NCBI RefSeq assembly: GCF_035610345.1
Contig: NZ_CP141212.1
Location: 3,233,501 to 3,297,500, forward strand
Origin: Sinorhizobium meliloti
Lineage (GTDB): Bacteria > Pseudomonadota > Alphaproteobacteria > Rhizobiales > Rhizobiaceae
Length of the DNA stretch: 64,000 nucleotides
Direction of reading: 5' to 3'
This document shows positions 55,963 to 64,000 of this stretch, piece after piece. The notes beneath the pieces were generated by a model. The model did not search any database. It saw only the letters and a program-made list of their open reading frames with translations, and was not told where the DNA came from. A program made the translations under genes and the position numbers. The first letter of the stretch is position 1, and each line of letters starts with the position of its first letter.

Positions 55963-56376
55963 TCAGTCGTCTTCGGGGTCCGGCCCCGGCCGCAGGCGGT
56001 CCGTCTCGCGGCGCTCCCGCTTTGTCGGCCGCCCCGCGCCGCGGTCGCGCGTCGCCTGCTCGAAAAGCGTGGGTCTGCCGGCGGGCACGGCGGGAGTCAG
56101 ATCCTCGTAGAGGAGGCGCGCTTCCTCATAGGGGCCGCGGCGGGAACCGGGCAGCAGCACGCGCACGACGAGATCGCGCCGCTCCAGCGACACCTCGAGC
56201 ATGTCGCCGGCCCTGATCTGGGCGGACGATTGCGTCTCACGCTTGCCGTTGACGGCCACATGGCCCGCCTCGATCGCCTTCTGAGCGAGCGAGCGCGATT
56301 TGATCAGCCGGGCGAAGAACAGCCACTTGTCGAGCCGCTGGCGCATTGCAGGGGCGGACGGCGGCTGCTTTTCCAT
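55963..56376 (-). CDS. S4-domain RNA-binding protein (HslR/Hsp15-like)
   Basis: A 137-residue protein with the S4 fold: MRQRLDKWLFFARLIKSRSLAQKAIEAGHVAVNG, then SSAQIRAGDMLEVSLERRDLVVRVL. The C-terminal third is basic and disordered-looking. E. coli Hsp15 binds nascent-chain-bearing 50S subunits; the same role here is inference. It ends ten bases upstream of the region that follows the helicase stop: the helicase gene lies just upstream (stop at 56386), so the two are likely co-transcribed. Confidence 0.88.
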   Translation of the reverse strand: MEKQPPSAPAMRQRLDKWLFFARLIKSRSLAQKAIEAGHVAVNGKRETQSSAQIRAGDMLEVSLERRDLVVRVLLPGSRRGPYEEARLLYEDLTPAVPAGRPTLFEQATRDRGAGRPTKRERRETDRLRPGPDPEDD

Positions 56377-56385
56377 GGGCTTGAC

Positions 56386-59300
56386 CTACTTCTTCATCTG
56401 CTCCTTCAGAGCAGCGAGTTTGGCGAAAGGCGAATCCGGATCGATCGGCTTTTCCTTGCGGGGCGGGCGCCCTTCGAACTTGGAGGGAGACGACTTGTTT
56501 CGATCGTGCCGGTCGCCGCGGTCCTTTCGCTGACCGCCCGGCCTTCCTTCGGACCCCTTGCCTTCCTGCGGCTTGCCTTCCCAGGGCTTGCCCTGCGACT
56601 TGCCATGAGGAGCCTGCCTGCGACCGCCCTCGCGGCCTTCGGTCTGGCCATGGCGCTGGCCCCCTCGGCGCTGTTCGCCCTGGCGGCCGCCCTGTCGCTG
56701 ATTGTCCTGACGGGTGCCCGGACGCCACAGGAGCACCGGCTTGGCTTCAACCGGGGCCTCCGGCTCAGCCGGTGCCGCTGCATCGTCGCTTGCCGGCGCC
56801 ACCGGCGTCGTTGCAGTGGCGGTATCGACGGCGGCTTCCGTCTCTGCTTCCGTCTCTGCGGCAGGCGTCTCGGCAGCCGCGGTTCCGGCCGTTTCCGTCT
56901 CTGCGGCAGGCGCATCCGCGGCCTCGGCCTCGGCGCCCGTATCCGCTACGCTCGCACCGGCCTCTTCGGCAGACGCCGTGTCCCCGTTCTGGCTTGCCAG
57001 GAAAGCTGCCGCCTCTTCGGCCGGCACGGCGTCGGCGCGATAGCCGAGACCCTTGAGGATTTCCTCCATGTCATCCGGCGTCGCCCCGAGAATGGACAAC
57101 ATCGACGTCGTCGCGACGAAACGGCGGCCGTCATAGGCGCCTTCCGGACGGGGCGACGTCCCCGGCTTCCACTGCAGGAGCGGACGGATGAGATCGGCAA
57201 GCCGCTCGAGGATATCGATCCGCACAGCGCGCTTGCCGAGGAAGCGGAAGCCCGCGAGCTTGTAGAAGGTCCGCTCGAAAGACGGATCGGTGACGACCGA
57301 GGTACGGCCGGCGGCAAGCATCGGGATGAGCTCGCCGTAACCGGGCTTGTCCAGCCCGTCATTCTTCAGTGCCCAGAGAAGCGTGATCAGCTCCGCCGGA
57401 GCCGGCTTCAAAAGCGCGGGGAGGAAGATGTGATAGGCGCCGAAGCGTACACCGTATCTGCGAATCGACGCGCGGCTCTCCTGATCGAGCGACTTCACGT
57501 CTTCGGCGACGTCGCGACGGAAGAGCACGCCGAGATTCTCGACGATCTGGAAGGCGAGACCCTTGGCGAGACCCTCCAGATCCTCGGCGCGCGAAATGTC
57601 GTCCAGCGGCTTCAGCACCGTGCTGATGTGATGGTTCACGAAACGCTCGATCCGCGCCAGGACATGTTCGCGGGCATTAGCCTGAAGCTGGTCGTCGGCA
57701 AGCAGGATGACGCGGGGACGCATGACGTGGTCGCTCGCCGTGAGCCGCGCGACCGGATCGCCGAGCCAACGGACAAGACCGTCCGACGACAGAGCCAGGT
57801 CGCCATTGCCGGCCGCATGGAGACGAGCGGCGCGCGCTTCGAATTCCAGCGCGAGCGCCTTATGGGCGGCACCCTGAACGGCCTTCGCGTCCGTTCCCTC
57901 GCTGCCCGCGGCGAGCGTGAACCGGAAACCGGCTAGCTGACCCACATGGTGTCCCTCGACGAAGACATCACCATTCACACTGATTTCTGCTTCCAGCATC
58001 GCATTCTCTCTCAGGCGCTTCATGAGCACAGATGTCCTGCGATCAACAAAGCGTTTCGTCAACCTTTCATGTAGCGCGTCGGACAATCGATCTTCGATTT
58101 CCCGCGTCTTTTCTTGCCAGTGTGTCGGATCGGCAAGCCACCCGGGCCGGTTGGATACATAGGTCCAGGTCCTGATCTGCGCAATTCGCGCCGAAAGTGT
58201 GTCGATTTCGCCGTCCGTATGATCGGCGCGCCGGACCTGTTCGGCCATGAAATCTTCGTTGACCGTGCCATGGCGAACGAGGTCCGCATAGATGGTCGAG
58301 ATCAGATCCGCATGCTGAGCCGGCGTGATGCGACGATAATCCGGGAGCGCGCAGGCTTCCCAGAGCTTCTCGACGCGCTCGGACGCCGTGGCGACGTCGA
58401 CGATCTCCGGGTAGCGGGTCAGATGCTCGAGCGCCTGCTGATCGACGGCCGGGAGCGCCCGCGCCAGGCCGGATACCGCCGGTGCGGCCTCGAGGCTCTT
58501 TTTCAGTGCCTTCAGCGAAGAAAAGTCGAGCGCCTTGGAGCGCCATTGCAGCACGCGGACCGGGTCGAACTCATGCGATTCGATGCGGTGCACCAGCTCC
58601 TCGTCGAACGGATCGACGCGTCCGGTCACGCCGAAGGTCCCGTCCCGGACGTGCCTGCCCGCGCGCCCCGCGACCTGGGCGAGCTCCGCCGGATTGAGGT
58701 TACGGTACTGGTAGCCGTCGAACTTGCGGTCCTGAGCGAAGGCGACATGATCGACGTCGAGGTTCAGCCCCATGCCGATCGCGTCGGTCGCCACGAGGTA
58801 GTCGACGTCCCCCTCCTGATAGAGCGCCACCTGGGCATTGCGCGTTCGCGGCGAAAGCGCGCCCAGTACGACGGCCGCGCCGCCGCGCTGGCGCCGGATG
58901 AGCTCCGCGATCGCATAGACCTCGTCGGCCGAAAAGGCGACGATTGCCGAGCGGTTCGGCAGGCGGGTGATTTTCTTGGAGCCGGCATAGAGAAGCTGCG
59001 ACATGCGCGGCCGCTCGACGACGGTGATGCCGGGCAGCAGATATTCGAGGATCGGCCGCATCGTCGCGGCGCCGAGCAGCAGCGTCTCGCCGCGGCCGCG
59101 CAAGTGCAGTATCCGGTCCGTGAAGATATGGCCGCGTTCGAGATCGCCCGCGAGCTGAACCTCGTCGATCGCCACGAAGGAGGCCGTGGTCTCGCGCGGC
59201 ATCGCTTCCACCGTGCAGACCGAAAAGCGGGCGCGATGCGGGGCGATCTTTTCCTCGCCCGTGATCAGCGCGACATTGTGGTGGCCGACCTTCTCCACGA

Positions 59301-59448
59301 GACGCGTATAGACCTCGCGTGCGAGCAATCTCAGCGGCAGCCCTATGACGCCGCTGTCATGCGCGATCATGCGCTCGATCGCATAATGGGTCTTGCCGGT
59401 ATTGGTGGGTCCGAGCACCGCGGTCACGCCGCGGCCGCTCAGGATCAT
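56386..59448 (-). CDS. SUV3-like superfamily 2 RNA helicase
   Basis: A helicase of about 1,020 residues, of the SUV3/MgpS type found in alphaproteobacteria. The domain starts at the N-terminus with AVLGPTNTGKTHYAIERM (motif I), then FVAIDEVQLAGDLERGHIF (motif II DEVQ) and LLGAATMRP (motif III). VLGALSPRTRNAQVALYQEG, VATDAIGMGLNLD and AELAQVAGRAGRHVRDG (motifs V and VI) follow. Mitochondrial SUV3 degrades RNA with a nuclease; a role in RNA turnover or ribosome regulation is inferred. The last 200 residues are low-complexity: an Ala/Glu/Thr-rich run, then a basic Gly/Arg/Gln-rich run. ATG at 59448 (MILSGRGV) is preferred; a TTG at 59463 is possible. Confidence 0.9.
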   Translation of the reverse strand: MILSGRGVTAVLGPTNTGKTHYAIERMIAHDSGVIGLPLRLLAREVYTRLVEKVGHHNVALITGEEKIAPHRARFSVCTVEAMPRETTASFVAIDEVQLAGDLERGHIFTDRILHLRGRGETLLLGAATMRPILEYLLPGITVVERPRMSQLLYAGSKKITRLPNRSAIVAFSADEVYAIAELIRRQRGGAAVVLGALSPRTRNAQVALYQEGDVDYLVATDAIGMGLNLDVDHVAFAQDRKFDGYQYRNLNPAELAQVAGRAGRHVRDGTFGVTGRVDPFDEELVHRIESHEFDPVRVLQWRSKALDFSSLKALKKSLEAAPAVSGLARALPAVDQQALEHLTRYPEIVDVATASERVEKLWEACALPDYRRITPAQHADLISTIYADLVRHGTVNEDFMAEQVRRADHTDGEIDTLSARIAQIRTWTYVSNRPGWLADPTHWQEKTREIEDRLSDALHERLTKRFVDRRTSVLMKRLRENAMLEAEISVNGDVFVEGHHVGQLAGFRFTLAAGSEGTDAKAVQGAAHKALALEFEARAARLHAAGNGDLALSSDGLVRWLGDPVARLTASDHVMRPRVILLADDQLQANAREHVLARIERFVNHHISTVLKPLDDISRAEDLEGLAKGLAFQIVENLGVLFRRDVAEDVKSLDQESRASIRRYGVRFGAYHIFLPALLKPAPAELITLLWALKNDGLDKPGYGELIPMLAAGRTSVVTDPSFERTFYKLAGFRFLGKRAVRIDILERLADLIRPLLQWKPGTSPRPEGAYDGRRFVATTSMLSILGATPDDMEEILKGLGYRADAVPAEEAAAFLASQNGDTASAEEAGASVADTGAEAEAADAPAAETETAGTAAAETPAAETEAETEAAVDTATATTPVAPASDDAAAPAEPEAPVEAKPVLLWRPGTRQDNQRQGGRQGEQRRGGQRHGQTEGREGGRRQAPHGKSQGKPWEGKPQEGKGSEGRPGGQRKDRGDRHDRNKSSPSKFEGRPPRKEKPIDPDSPFAKLAALKEQMKK

Positions 59449-60166
59449 GGATTGAAAAGACAAGGTCTCGATCCCGGACAGTCTCTACAGCACCGCGCTT
59501 CCTTGGTCGCGCAAAGCTCGCTGCAGTGCTGATTTGGCGTATGTATTATCCTTAAAACGGCTCCGATTTAAGGAACACGTATGGTGAGCCGGCGCGCGTT
59601 CACGCTCCGGCGGGAAACAGATGCCTATGCGACATGCCAAACGCAAGGGTTCACGGGGAATAAATGCACCAAGCGGCGAACCATATCTTGCGGCTCCCCT
59701 TTCAACTGCAGTTCAGGATTCTGGAACAGCGACGGAACGAATCAGAGACGAATCGCTGACTCCCGCTGATTCACTTTATGTTCACGGCTACATATAGATT
59801 TCAACATCTAGTTACGCACCAGATGCTGATTCCAAGGGAGGATCATCCCTCGGAAGTCGCCGATCGGCTTCCATTGTCGTCATTGCAGCCTTTGACCACG
59901 CAAAGGATTCCGAATCCAAGAGTCTGGAAAGATTGAAAAATTTTAACGGGATTCGCCGCCGATCGGCCGAGTCCGGAAATAGGAATCGCTTCACAGGCAC
60001 CCGCTCCCGCATGGGCAGAGCGGCGCCGACTCGCCCGGAGGAACGTTTTCCCCTTTCGTTCGCCACAATATCTAGTGGCACCTATAGACATCGGGGGCAG
60101 GCTTCAGCATGGACACGGATGCGAGATCCGAGGGCCAAAACGGAATCCGGCGCCCCGAAGGACGCC
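59449..60166. other. Long gap between helicase and phbB genes
   Basis: About 718 bases with no supported gene. The short frames here have no coding signs. AT content is higher around 59740-59830 and 59930-59950 than in the rest of the window. The helicase promoter should lie at its left end (a weak TTAAAT-N17-TAATAC on the minus strand near 59532-59560). An unannotated RNA could lie here but nothing proves it. Confidence 0.4.
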
Positions 60167-60197
60167 GAAAAAAAGCCGCAGGCACCACGCCTCAGGC
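60167..60197 (-). terminator. Possible terminator of phbB
   Basis: On the minus strand an imperfect hairpin (GCC..AGGC with GCCT..GGC) overlaps the phbB stop codon and is followed by TTTTTTTC. The stem is short but the T-tract is clear. Confidence 0.55.
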
Positions 60198-60917
60198 GAA
60201 GTACTGGCCCCCATTGGCCGAAATCGTCGAGCCGGTGATGAAGCCCGCGTCGTCGGAAGCGAGAAACACGACGCAGCGTGCCACTTCCTCCGGCTCGCCC
60301 AGGCGTCCCACCGGTATCTGTGGAATGATCCGCTCGTTGAGCACCTTTTCCGGAACGGCGCGCACCATCTCGGTGCCGATATAGCCGGGGCAAATCGCGT
60401 TGACGGTGATCCCCTTCGCCGCCCCTTCCTGGGCCAGCGCCTTGGTCAGGCCGAGATCGCCGGCCTTGGCGGCGGAATAGTTCACCTGGCCCATCTGCCC
60501 CTTCTGGCCGTTGATCGACGAGATGTTGACGATGCGCCCGAAACCGCGGTCGCGCATGCCCGACCAGACCGGATGCGTCATGTTGAACACGCCGGTGAGA
60601 TTGGTGCCGATCACTTCGCCCCACTGTTCCGGCGTCATCTTGTGGAACATGGCGTCACGGGTGATGCCGGCATTGTTGACGAGGATGTCGACCGGTCCGA
60701 GGTCCGCCTCGACCCTGGCGATGCCATCGACGCAGGCCTGATAACTCGATACGTCCCATTTGTAGACGGGAATGCCGCTTTCCTGCTCGAAGGCTTTGGC
60801 CCTCTCGTCATTTCCGGCATAGTTTGCGGCCACCTTGTAGCCCGCAGCCTTCAACGCCACGCAAATTGCGGCGCCAATGCCGCGGGATCCGCCCGTTACC
60901 AGTGCTACCCTGCTCAT
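60192..60917 (-). CDS. phbB: Acetoacetyl-CoA reductase
   Basis: PhbB (PhaB) reduces acetoacetyl-CoA to 3-hydroxybutyryl-CoA with NADPH for polyhydroxybutyrate synthesis. The 241-residue SDR protein starts MSRVALVTGGSRGIGAAICV, with the cofactor loop GGSRGIG, NNAG in VDILVNNAGITRDAMFHKM, the catalytic Ser in IVNISSINGQKGQMGQ and YSAAKAG (Tyr and Lys). The sequence FHKMTPEQWGEVIGTNLTG is characteristic of PhaB. The ATG at 60915-60917 is the family start. It follows phbA by 117 bases. Confidence 0.96.
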   Translation of the reverse strand: MSRVALVTGGSRGIGAAICVALKAAGYKVAANYAGNDERAKAFEQESGIPVYKWDVSSYQACVDGIARVEADLGPVDILVNNAGITRDAMFHKMTPEQWGEVIGTNLTGVFNMTHPVWSGMRDRGFGRIVNISSINGQKGQMGQVNYSAAKAGDLGLTKALAQEGAAKGITVNAICPGYIGTEMVRAVPEKVLNERIIPQIPVGRLGEPEEVARCVVFLASDDAGFITGSTISANGGQYFA

Positions 60918-61034
60918 ACTCGCCTCCCGCTCGGTTGATTCAAATTCGCAAAAGCACACCCCTGCAGCCCGGCGAGCCCGGGCCGCTGATCTCCATCGTC
61001 TGATCCGAAACTTGCCCGCATTGCAGGCGGCCGG

Positions 61035-62216
61035 TTACAGGCGTTCCACGCACATGGCGACGCCCATGCCGCCGCCGATGCACAGGGTGGCAAGCCCCTT
61101 GGAGACGCCGCGCCGCTTCATTTCGAAAAGAAGCGTGTTCAGCACGCGGGCACCGGAGGCACCGATCGGATGGCCGATGGCGATCGCTCCGCCATTGACG
61201 TTGACGATCGAAGGATCCCAGCCGAGGTCCTTGTTGACGGCGCAGGCCTGAGCCGCGAAAGCCTCGTTCGCTTCCACGAGCTCGATGTCGGCGACCGACC
61301 AGCCGGCTTTTTCGAGGGCCTTGCGCGATGCGGGGATGGGGCCGGTGCCCATGATCTGCGGGTCGACGCCTGCCGTGGCCCAGGAGACGATGCGGGCAAG
61401 CGGCAGGATGCCGCGCCGGGTCGCCTCGGCCTCGGTCATCAAGAGCGCCGCGGCGGCGCCGTCGTTGAGACCCGAAGCATTGCCCGCGGTCACGGTACCT
61501 TCCTTGTCGAAGGCCGGGCGGAGCTTTGCGATCGAATCGAGCGTGGCACCGTGGCGGATGTACTCGTCCTGATCCACGGTTACGTCGCCCTTGCGCGTCT
61601 TCACGACGAAAGGCACGATCTCGTCGGCAAAACGCCCGGCCTTCTGGGCCGCTTCCGCCTTGTTCTGGGAGGCAAGCGCGAATTCGTCCTGTTCCTCGCG
61701 CGTCAGCTGCCATTTCCGCGCAACGTTCTCGGCGGTGATGCCCATGTGGTAGCCGTAGAAGGCATCCGTCAGGCCGTCCTTGATCATCGTGTCGATCATC
61801 TTGTAGTCGCCCATCTTCACGCCGCCGCGCAGGTGCGCGCAATGCGGCGCCATGGACATCGACTCCATGCCGCCGGCAACGATGACCTTCGCATCGCCGG
61901 TTGCGATCTGCTGCATGCCGAGCGCCACGGCGCGCAGGCCCGAGCCGCAAAGCTGGTTCATGCCCCAGGCGGTCTTTTCCTGCGGGAGGCCCGCCTTCAT
62001 CGCCGCTTGCCGTGCAGGATTCTGCCCCTCGCCTGCCGGCAGCACCTGGCCGAGGATCACCTCGTCCACCTCGCCCGCTTCGACGCCCGCCCGCTCGAGC
62101 ACCGCCTTGATGGCGGCCGCGCCCAGTTCGTGCGCGGGAGTGTTGCCGAAGGCGCCATTGAAGGAGCCCACGGCCGTGCGGGCCGCGCTGGCGATGACGA
62201 TCGAGGGATTGCTCAT
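61035..62216 (-). CDS. phbA: Acetyl-CoA acetyltransferase (beta-ketothiolase)
   Basis: PhbA (PhaA) condenses two acetyl-CoA to acetoacetyl-CoA, the first step of polyhydroxybutyrate synthesis. The 393-residue thiolase has the acyl-enzyme Cys90 in [45 protein letters not shown] with the catalytic His, and the general-base Cys379 in [10 protein letters not shown]. Length is normal. It is first in the phbAB unit and divergent from the PhaR regulator gene. Confidence 0.96.
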   Translation of the reverse strand: MSNPSIVIASAARTAVGSFNGAFGNTPAHELGAAAIKAVLERAGVEAGEVDEVILGQVLPAGEGQNPARQAAMKAGLPQEKTAWGMNQLCGSGLRAVALGMQQIATGDAKVIVAGGMESMSMAPHCAHLRGGVKMGDYKMIDTMIKDGLTDAFYGYHMGITAENVARKWQLTREEQDEFALASQNKAEAAQKAGRFADEIVPFVVKTRKGDVTVDQDEYIRHGATLDSIAKLRPAFDKEGTVTAGNASGLNDGAAAALLMTEAEATRRGILPLARIVSWATAGVDPQIMGTGPIPASRKALEKAGWSVADIELVEANEAFAAQACAVNKDLGWDPSIVNVNGGAIAIGHPIGASGARVLNTLLFEMKRRGVSKGLATLCIGGGMGVAMCVERL

Positions 62217-62235
62217 GGGACGTTCCTCATATTTG

Positions 62236-62264
62236 CTTTGCCTGATGGAGGCAGACTGGCAAAG
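62236..62264. promoter_or_regulatory. Inverted repeat upstream of phbA
   Basis: CTTTGCC and GGCAAAG form perfect 7-base inverted arms 15 bases apart, 20-48 bases upstream of the phbA start. It may be an operator; no known consensus was matched. Confidence 0.35.
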
Positions 62265-62289
62265 GGAGGAGCGTGAGTCAAACGGCTAG

Positions 62290-62357
62290 TTGCACTGCCG
62301 CAAAAGCTTCACGGTGGCTTGTCGGCGCTTGTTCGCAGCTGCGTCGCCGCATTGCAC
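62290..62357. promoter_or_regulatory. TGC-rich palindromes in the phbA-phaR gap, candidate PhaR sites
   Basis: Three TGC-rich elements: TTGCACTGCCGCAA (62290-62303), CGCAGCTGCG (62334-62343) and GCATTGCAC (62349-62357). PhaR proteins are known to bind TGC-rich DNA near polyhydroxybutyrate genes and to repress their own gene. Position between divergent phbA and phaR fits such a role. Confidence 0.4.
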
Positions 62358-62438
62358 AAAGAGATTGTCAGTGGCGCTCTTTTGCGGATACTCTGAAAAA
62401 TACAATAAAGACGGGACCATGGGTAAGAGGAGACCCTG

Positions 62439-63017
62439 ATGGGGAAAAACGAAGGCCAGATCGTCATCAAGAAATATGCGAACCGGCGCCTCTACAATAC
62501 CGGTACGAGCACTTACGTGACCCTCGACGACCTGGCTGTCATGGTGAAGAGGGGCGAGGACTTCATCGTGCAGGATGCCAAGTCCGGCGAAGACATAACC
62601 CATTCCGTGCTGACGCAGATCATCTTCGAGCAGGAGTCGAAGACCGGCAACACGCTTCTGCCGATTTCCTTTCTCCGCCAGTTGATCTCCTTTTATGGCG
62701 ACCAGATGCAGATGGTCGTACCGAGCTATCTCGAGCACTCGATGCAGGCCTTCACCGAACAGCAGGCGCAGATGCGCGAGCAGATCACCAAGGCCTTCGG
62801 CGACACGCCGATCGGCAAGAACCTGAAGGTGCCGTTGCAGCTCGTCGAGGAACAGGTCCGGCGCAACACCGAAATGTTCCATCAGGCCATGCAGATGTTT
62901 TCGCCCTTCATGGCCGCCCCGCCGGCCAAGGAAACCAGGAAGGCCGAGGCGAAGGACATCGACGAACTGAAGGAACAGCTTCGCGCCCTTCAGACGAAAC
63001 TGGACAATCTGGGCTGA
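62439..63017 (+). CDS. phaR: Polyhydroxyalkanoate synthesis repressor PhaR (AniA)
   Basis: A 192-residue PhaR protein. The N-terminal PHB/PHA accumulation regulator DNA-binding domain is IVIKKYANRRLYNTGTSTYVTLDDLAVMV, and the second domain carries FEQESKTGNTLLPISFLRQLISFYGDQ. The C-terminus has helical amphipathic character (DIDELKEQLRALQTKLDNL). PhaR senses polyhydroxybutyrate granules and represses phasin and its own genes; in rhizobia it affects carbon flow, exopolysaccharide and nitrogen-fixation traits. It is divergent from phbAB and followed by a RIME-like repeat. Confidence 0.96.
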   Translation: MGKNEGQIVIKKYANRRLYNTGTSTYVTLDDLAVMVKRGEDFIVQDAKSGEDITHSVLTQIIFEQESKTGNTLLPISFLRQLISFYGDQMQMVVPSYLEHSMQAFTEQQAQMREQITKAFGDTPIGKNLKVPLQLVEEQVRRNTEMFHQAMQMFSPFMAAPPAKETRKAEAKDIDELKEQLRALQTKLDNLG

Positions 63018-63057
63018 ACTTCCGCGATGCTTCTCCGTGATGGCAGGGGCTCCAGCC

Positions 63058-63105
63058 CCTCGCCCCGCTTGCAGGGAGAAGGTGGGCGGCAGGCCGGATG
63101 AGAGG
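63058..63105. repeat. RIME-like repeat
   Basis: CCCTCGCCCCGC, GGAGAAGG and the tail GGCGGCAGGCCGGATGAGAGGC match the other copies with some changes. It lies between the convergent phaR and rpmF genes. Confidence 0.68.
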
Positions 63106-63142
63106 CGCGCTCGTCCAAAGCCATCAGACATTCGCACCAAAA

Positions 63143-63169
63143 GAAAAAGGGCCGGCAATGCCGACCCTT
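63143..63169 (-). terminator. Rho-independent terminator of rpmF
   Basis: On the minus strand GGGTCGGCA and TGCCGGCCC pair with one G-T wobble and are followed by TTTTTC, 27 bases past the stop. Confidence 0.85.
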
Positions 63170-63195
63170 CGAACTTCATCCGCAGGCGGAAACGC

Positions 63196-63381
63196 TTATG
63201 CGTTTTCCTTCGGCGTCAGGACCTGGCGGCCGCGATACATGCCGGTCTTCAGGTCGATATGATGCGGGCGGCGCAGTTCGCCGGAGTTCTTGTCTTCGAT
63301 GTAGGTCGGAGCCTTGAGGGCGTCAGCGGAACGGCGCATGCCACGCTTGGACGGGCTCGTTTTTCTTTTCGGTACAGCCAT
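63196..63381 (-). CDS. rpmF: 50S ribosomal protein L32
   Basis: L32, 61 residues. The start [20 protein letters not shown] is canonical, and the C-terminal part has the alphaproteobacterial CLEAR form [21 protein letters not shown] without zinc cysteines. The ATG at 63379-63381 is preferred over one four codons upstream. It stands alone on the minus strand with its own terminator. Confidence 0.96.
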   Translation of the reverse strand: MAVPKRKTSPSKRGMRRSADALKAPTYIEDKNSGELRRPHHIDLKTGMYRGRQVLTPKENA

Positions 63382-63543
63382 TTCATTCTCCACTTATCGG
63401 GCAAAACACTGTTCAGCAGCCGAAAATGGCCGGGTCAAACAGATGTCGATCTCGGAATTTCGCGCGCTTATACATGTCGAACCGCACTTTGACCAGTCCC
63501 CGCGCGCAAATTTTCGACTCCCCTCGGGAAGCCTCGATCCGCT

Positions 63544-64000
63544 TCAGGCCTCGTCCTCCGGCACGATCCAGGGTTCGGCTCTTGCGGCCACCTCCCATCT
63601 GCGGAAGGCCGGATGCGCCTTGACGGCATCCATATAGGCGAGCGTCGCCGGGTCCGTCACGAGCTCATAGGTCTCGAAACGGTTGACGACCGGAGCGAAC
63701 ATCGCGTCGGCCGCGGTGAACCGGCCGAAAAGGAACGGACCCCCTGATCGCTCGACCGACTCCCGCCAGATCGTCTCGATCCGCGCCACATCCTCGCTGA
63801 CGCCATCCGGCAGAGCGATCGACTTTCTCGGCCGGCGGATATTCATCGGGCAGGCGCCGCGCAGCGCCCGGAAGCCGGAGAGCATCTCCATCGAGTAGCT
63901 GCGCGCACGGGCACGATCCGCGCGCTCCTCCGGCCAGAGACCTGCATCCGGGAAAAGCTCCGCCGCGTATTCGATGATCGCGAGCGACTCCCAAACGCGG
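63544..64000 (-). CDS. Glutathione S-transferase family protein (partial, 5' end outside window)
   Basis: The frame is open to the right edge, so the N-terminus is missing. The visible start VWESLAIIEYAAELFPDAGLW is the end of the thioredoxin-like domain with the glutathione gamma-glutamyl contact (WESLAI). The alpha-helical C-terminal domain follows, with FLFGRFTAADAMFAPVVNRFETY, the N-capping Asp motif typical of GSTs. The subclass and substrate cannot be set from the part seen. Confidence 0.85.
   Translation of the reverse strand, partial: RVWESLAIIEYAAELFPDAGLWPEERADRARARSYSMEMLSGFRALRGACPMNIRRPRKSIALPDGVSEDVARIETIWRESVERSGGPFLFGRFTAADAMFAPVVNRFETYELVTDPATLAYMDAVKAHPAFRRWEVAARAEPWIVPEDEA

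Noticed and set aside
59581..59769. Short plus-strand frame of 62 codons in the helicase-phbB gap
   Set aside because: No ribosome-binding site, no motif, and no codon pattern like neighbouring genes.

Overview
The window looks like core chromosome of an alphaproteobacterium of the order Hyphomicrobiales, most probably Sinorhizobium (Ensifer). The evidence is high GC content, the gene order ffh–chorismate mutase–rpsP–rimM–trmD–rplS, phbAB facing phaR, rpoH2, a clpP3-type ClpP, ccmABCDG beside acnA, and dispersed hairpin repeats like the rhizobial RIME elements. The species assignment comes from remembered gene order, not from a database search. I found no prophage, insertion sequence, CRISPR array, tRNA or rRNA gene.

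Layout. 1-4.0 kb: a cyclic-nucleotide-binding protein (cut by the window edge) behind an OmpR-type response regulator, an L,D-transpeptidase, a SixA-like phosphatase and leuC. 4.2-8.2 kb: a MarR/MFS efflux pair, argG and a LysE-type exporter. 8.4-11.3 kb: a three-gene ABC importer (ATPase, permease, binding protein). 11.4-16.1 kb: rlmN, an IalB-like protein, a YkvA-like protein, phhB, thpR and a GDSL esterase. 16.1-22.5 kb: a LolD/YbbP-type ABC pair, a BI-1 membrane protein, two small enzymes and an ArsR/SRPBCC pair. 22.7-31.7 kb: DUF2794, DUF1223, acnA, the cytochrome c maturation operon ccmABCDG, UPF0314 and yciB. 31.7-36.7 kb: ftsY, mtaB, dapF and a metallo-beta-lactamase-fold protein. 37-42.4 kb: the SRP/ribosome cluster ffh to rplS, interrupted by a TauE-like protein on the other strand. 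42.4-46.7 kb: an amino-acid-type binding protein and permease, an ABC-F ATPase and thiamine diphosphokinase. 47.3-51 kb: a promoter, a TPP riboswitch and thiBPQ. 51.2-59.4 kb: an M48 lipoprotein, rpoH2 with a RpoE2-type promoter, carD, fdxA, an S4-domain protein and a SUV3-like helicase. 60.1-64 kb: phbB, phbA, phaR, rpmF and a glutathione S-transferase cut by the right edge.

How genes work together. Both halves of co-translational membrane targeting (FtsY and Ffh) lie 4 kb apart. Ribosome assembly and tRNA modification genes cluster with ffh (rpsP, rimM, trmD, rplS), and further tRNA/rRNA modifiers (rlmN, mtaB) lie nearby. Thiamine uptake (thiBPQ under a TPP riboswitch) sits near thiamine diphosphokinase. 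The polyhydroxybutyrate genes phbAB are divergent from their likely repressor gene phaR.

The window is mostly ordinary housekeeping DNA and I see no convincing new multi-gene system. The best second-look items are in-frame repeat-derived segments in the FtsY acidic domain, a tandem triplication over the phhB stop codon, matching alanine-rich tails on ribosomal proteins S16 and L19, hairpin repeats concentrated between convergent genes, and a gene-poor gap of about 720 bases upstream of the helicase.
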